DNA from: Candidatus Thalassarchaeaceae archaeon | GTDB taxonomy: Archaea; Thermoplasmatota; Poseidoniia; Poseidoniales; Thalassarchaeaceae | NCBI GenBank assembly: GCA_013330385.1 | Contig: DUIL01000006.1 | Coordinates: 1-7,625 of the forward strand | DNA length: 7,625 bases | Direction of reading: 5' to 3' | Shown: positions 5,537-7,625 of the stretch, in pieces | Layout of the letters: each line of letters starts with the position of its first letter | How positions within the stretch are numbered: the first letter of the stretch is position 1 | Notes under the pieces: generated by a model | Database searches by the model: none | What the model saw: the letters and a program-made list of their open reading frames with translations, nothing else | What the model was told of the DNA's origin: nothing | Translations under genes and position numbers: made by a program

Positions 5537-5568
5537 GCCCCTGGGGGGGTAAAATCTCCCCTAGGGGC
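5537..5568 (+). terminator. strong hairpin after the amino-acid binding-protein gene
   Basis: GCCCCT (5537-5542) pairs with AGGGGC (5563-5568), and the stem continues through the G-run 5543-5549 against TCTCCCC-type bases 5556-5562, giving about 13 pairs (two G-T) around a 6-base TAAAAT loop. It lies 35 bases after the stop and before the permease start. Partial termination or 3' stabilisation here would keep binding protein in excess over permease, a common arrangement in ABC import operons. Confidence 0.65.
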
Positions 5569-5610
5569 CTCAAATTATCTTTATCTGAAAATATTCTATG
5601 AGTGGTAATA

Positions 5611-7625
5611 ATGGATGAAGACCGTATATCCAAAATTATGATCAAAATTTTGGAACTTCCACCCACTTTCATGGCCCTTTTATTGGGATTCACACTCATC
5701 CTACCTCTCTCTCAATTCAAATCTCTCTCACTAATATTAGTACTAATCATTAGTATGATAATTGGCTTCATTTTAATGCTCTTATTCTACTTTTTATTGT
5801 CTTCAGTGGATCTAAATTTTTCTCAAGGTCTAACATTAGGTCTGTATGTTTCTTCTACAACTCTTTTCTGGAGATACTCGACAAAGTTCCTTGGTATGTC
5901 TGCAGATTATCTTTCAACAATGGCAAGGTCAATTCCTTGTAAAACAGGTGTCGGTTGTAATATCGACTCTGAGATGAATCTTGCATATTATCCATTAGAT
6001 CAATTAACAATCCTTTATGGTGGATTTATTCTTATTTGCTTCCTACTTGTTCAAAACGAATTTCGCAGGCTTCAACCTCTAGAATTCTACATAGGAATCC
6101 CCCTAGGTCTAGTGGCGGTTTTTCTTAAAGCAATAATTGTAGATAATGCCTTAGGAGTGGGTGGATGGGGGGTTAGTAACGGAACTGAATTCGGATGGGC
6201 TCTCAGTTTTGCTGCATCTGTCAAGTTGATATTCTTCGGTACTTTAGTTGGTTTGTTTTTAGGATTGTTAATAGGATTCTTCCTGAGAAAATGTGTCACA
6301 TCTGCATTTGGAATATCAGCATTTTTACTCTCCTACGTGCTTATCAACTATGTCTTTGATTTATCCCCCGGCACTCAAGTACCATTCTTCTTCCTTGGTG
6401 GAGCTCTTGTTTCAGGAATTCTCCTACTACAGAATAATATTGAGGATTTAGTGGATTTCAAAAATTATTCTGAAATAAGGAAATCCAAATCAAAATCATA
6501 TGGAGCAGTAATTTCAATCCTCTCAATATTACTATTCCCGATCATGACAATTTTCCTGCCTCTTATTAATTTTGGAATATTGATTTTGGGTGATCCAATC
6601 AATACTGAAATTTATCTATCAATCTCTCAAAATATTCCCGAATTCCTTTCTCTCGTTACAATTATCGTAGTAATTTTCTGGACATATATTCTATCTCGTG
6701 AAAAGGCTAAACCTGCCATTCAATCTCACAGGACTGCCGCACTTGCTTTCTACGTCCTTTTCCCGTTCGTAAGTTATCTGCTGCTTCGTGTCTTCTTCCT
6801 CCAGAATGATGGTACAAATCCTGTGATGCTTAATCGATGGGGAATTGAATTCGATTTCATGGATAAAGTTAACACATTCAAAATTAATCCATGGCCTCTT
6901 GATGCAGAACCTAATCTTGACTCCAGATGGATTTTCCTGAAGGCTGCGATAATCAATTCGACTAGAGTAACACTGATCAGTATCTTCTTCTGTACAATTC
7001 TAGGAATTATCGTTGGAGTTACTAGACTTTCAAACAATAAACTCGCTTCTTCAGCAGCTACAGTATATGTTGAAGTATTCCGAAATCTTCCTCTTGCGGT
7101 TCTTCTTTTCCTCATATCAACTCAATTAGGTACTCAAATGCCTGTATTTACAGATGAAAAATATTTGTTGGGTGGTGCTATATTTTACAGTAACCAAGGT
7201 TCTTGGTTCGCAACTGTTTCATCATATGGTTCACTTCTTCTTGCTTTATTCGGCCTAGCAGTTCTACGAATCTTTCTTCGGTTTAAGGACCGAATTGAAC
7301 CAAGAAAATTTTCAACACCCGAAGGCTTTTCTTTTAGGAGACCTTTCTCAAAGATGGGTTGGAAATTGGAGAATCTATCCTCTGATATTTTCCTACTATT
7401 CACTCTAGTTTTGCTTGTTACACGCGTCCCTCTTGGTGAAATGGCATTCACTTGGCTTCCTGAAACTGTTTTCGAGGCTCTATTTTTCCCATTCCTCGAC
7501 ACACCTTCTGATGGTAATGTCCAAACCCTTGCAGATAATTTCAAAATCGCATTAGGGCCATTATTTTGTTTCTTACTTGTGATTTATGCATTATTAATCA
7601 GCACCAATATTGATGATGATGGGAT
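5611..7625 (+). CDS. aapQ: amino-acid ABC transporter permease (AapQ-like) with large N-terminal membrane extension, 3' end missing
   Basis: The frame is open from ATG 5611 through the right edge, giving 671 residues without a stop. From about residue 371 it reads as an AapQ/BztB-type permease: a membrane segment (381-396), INSTRVTLISIFFCTILG (448-465), TRLSNNKLASSAATVYVEVF (471-490), RNLPLAVLLF (491-500), and YSNQGSW (526-532), matching the family's NNRG-like element. The EAA coupling loop should lie past the edge. Residues 1-370 are extra: roughly nine membrane segments, a C110/C116 pair in a loop, and a charged linker (about 278-297), with no similarity I recognise. AapQ proteins are usually near 400 residues. 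A TGA at 5599-5601 bounds the frame; GTG 5602 is an alternative start. It would pair with the binding protein at 4302 and a second permease and ATPase beyond the window. Confidence 0.8.
   Translation, partial: MDEDRISKIMIKILELPPTFMALLLGFTLILPLSQFKSLSLILVLIISMIIGFILMLLFYFLLSSVDLNFSQGLTLGLYVSSTTLFWRYSTKFLGMSADYLSTMARSIPCKTGVGCNIDSEMNLAYYPLDQLTILYGGFILICFLLVQNEFRRLQPLEFYIGIPLGLVAVFLKAIIVDNALGVGGWGVSNGTEFGWALSFAASVKLIFFGTLVGLFLGLLIGFFLRKCVTSAFGISAFLLSYVLINYVFDLSPGTQVPFFFLGGALVSGILLLQNNIEDLVDFKNYSEIRKSKSKSYGAVISILSILLFPIMTIFLPLINFGILILGDPINTEIYLSISQNIPEFLSLVTIIVVIFWTYILSREKAKPAIQSHRTAALAFYVLFPFVSYLLLRVFFLQNDGTNPVMLNRWGIEFDFMDKVNTFKINPWPLDAEPNLDSRWIFLKAAIINSTRVTLISIFFCTILGIIVGVTRLSNNKLASSAATVYVEVFRNLPLAVLLFLISTQLGTQMPVFTDEKYLLGGAIFYSNQGSWFATVSSYGSLLLALFGLAVLRIFLRFKDRIEPRKFSTPEGFSFRRPFSKMGWKLENLSSDIFLLFTLVLLVTRVPLGEMAFTWLPETVFEALFFPFLDTPSDGNVQTLADNFKIALGPLFCFLLVIYALLISTNIDDDG

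Noticed and set aside
6774..7544. Open - strand frames at 6774-7115 and 7185-7544.
   Set aside because: Both lie opposite the permease frame that runs uninterrupted from 5611 to the edge. They are basic, Ser/Arg-rich and have no promoter or family features.
1..7625. CRISPR array, insertion sequence, prophage or tRNA gene.
   Set aside because: I saw no regularly spaced short repeats, transposase motifs, terminal inverted repeats around a gene, integrase, or tRNA-like cloverleaf sequence in any intergenic region.

Overview
The window looks like chromosome from a marine planktonic archaeon of the Thermoplasmatota, most likely Marine Group II (Poseidoniia) or a close relative. I infer this from four things. 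The left edge carries what looks like the last ten bases of a 16S rRNA gene, with no spacer tRNA or 23S gene after it, as in archaea with unlinked rRNA genes. Promoters are TATA-type and lie close to start codons. Binding proteins are lipobox-anchored. All genes run on the + strand. No marker gene fixes the taxon, so the assignment is an inference.

Region 1 (1-183): 16S 3' tail, a short UUCG-capped hairpin, then a regulatory region with two near-identical 16-bp palindromes of the form TTTAGG-N4-CCTAAA flanking a TATA-like element. These resemble operators of DtxR/IdeR/MntR-type metal repressors.

Region 2 (184-4042): an apparent iron-uptake locus. Its first gene encodes a 701-residue lipoprotein made of two tandem lobes (about 78% identical over 242 residues by hand count). 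It would probably be annotated as a PhnD-like phosphonate-binding protein, but its motifs match eukaryotic transferrin closely. Equivalents of all four iron ligands (Asp, Tyr, Tyr, His), the anion-site Thr, and the first conserved disulfide are present in both lobes. A large inverted repeat and a third copy of the operator follow. Next come a PhnC-type ABC ATPase and a PhnE-type permease that overlap by 4 bp (ATGA). The simplest reading is a membrane-tethered, bilobal archaeal transferrin that feeds Fe(III) to its own ABC importer under metal-responsive repression.

Region 3 (4043-4301): intergenic, with one possible 38-residue ORF, an inverted repeat, and a palindromic TATA box placed for a leaderless transcript.

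Region 4 (4302-7625): a polar amino-acid ABC importer of the AapJ/BztA type. It consists of the substrate-binding lipoprotein, a strong hairpin, then a permease cut by the right edge. The permease has an AapQ-like domain preceded by about 370 residues of extra multi-spanning membrane sequence that I do not recognise.
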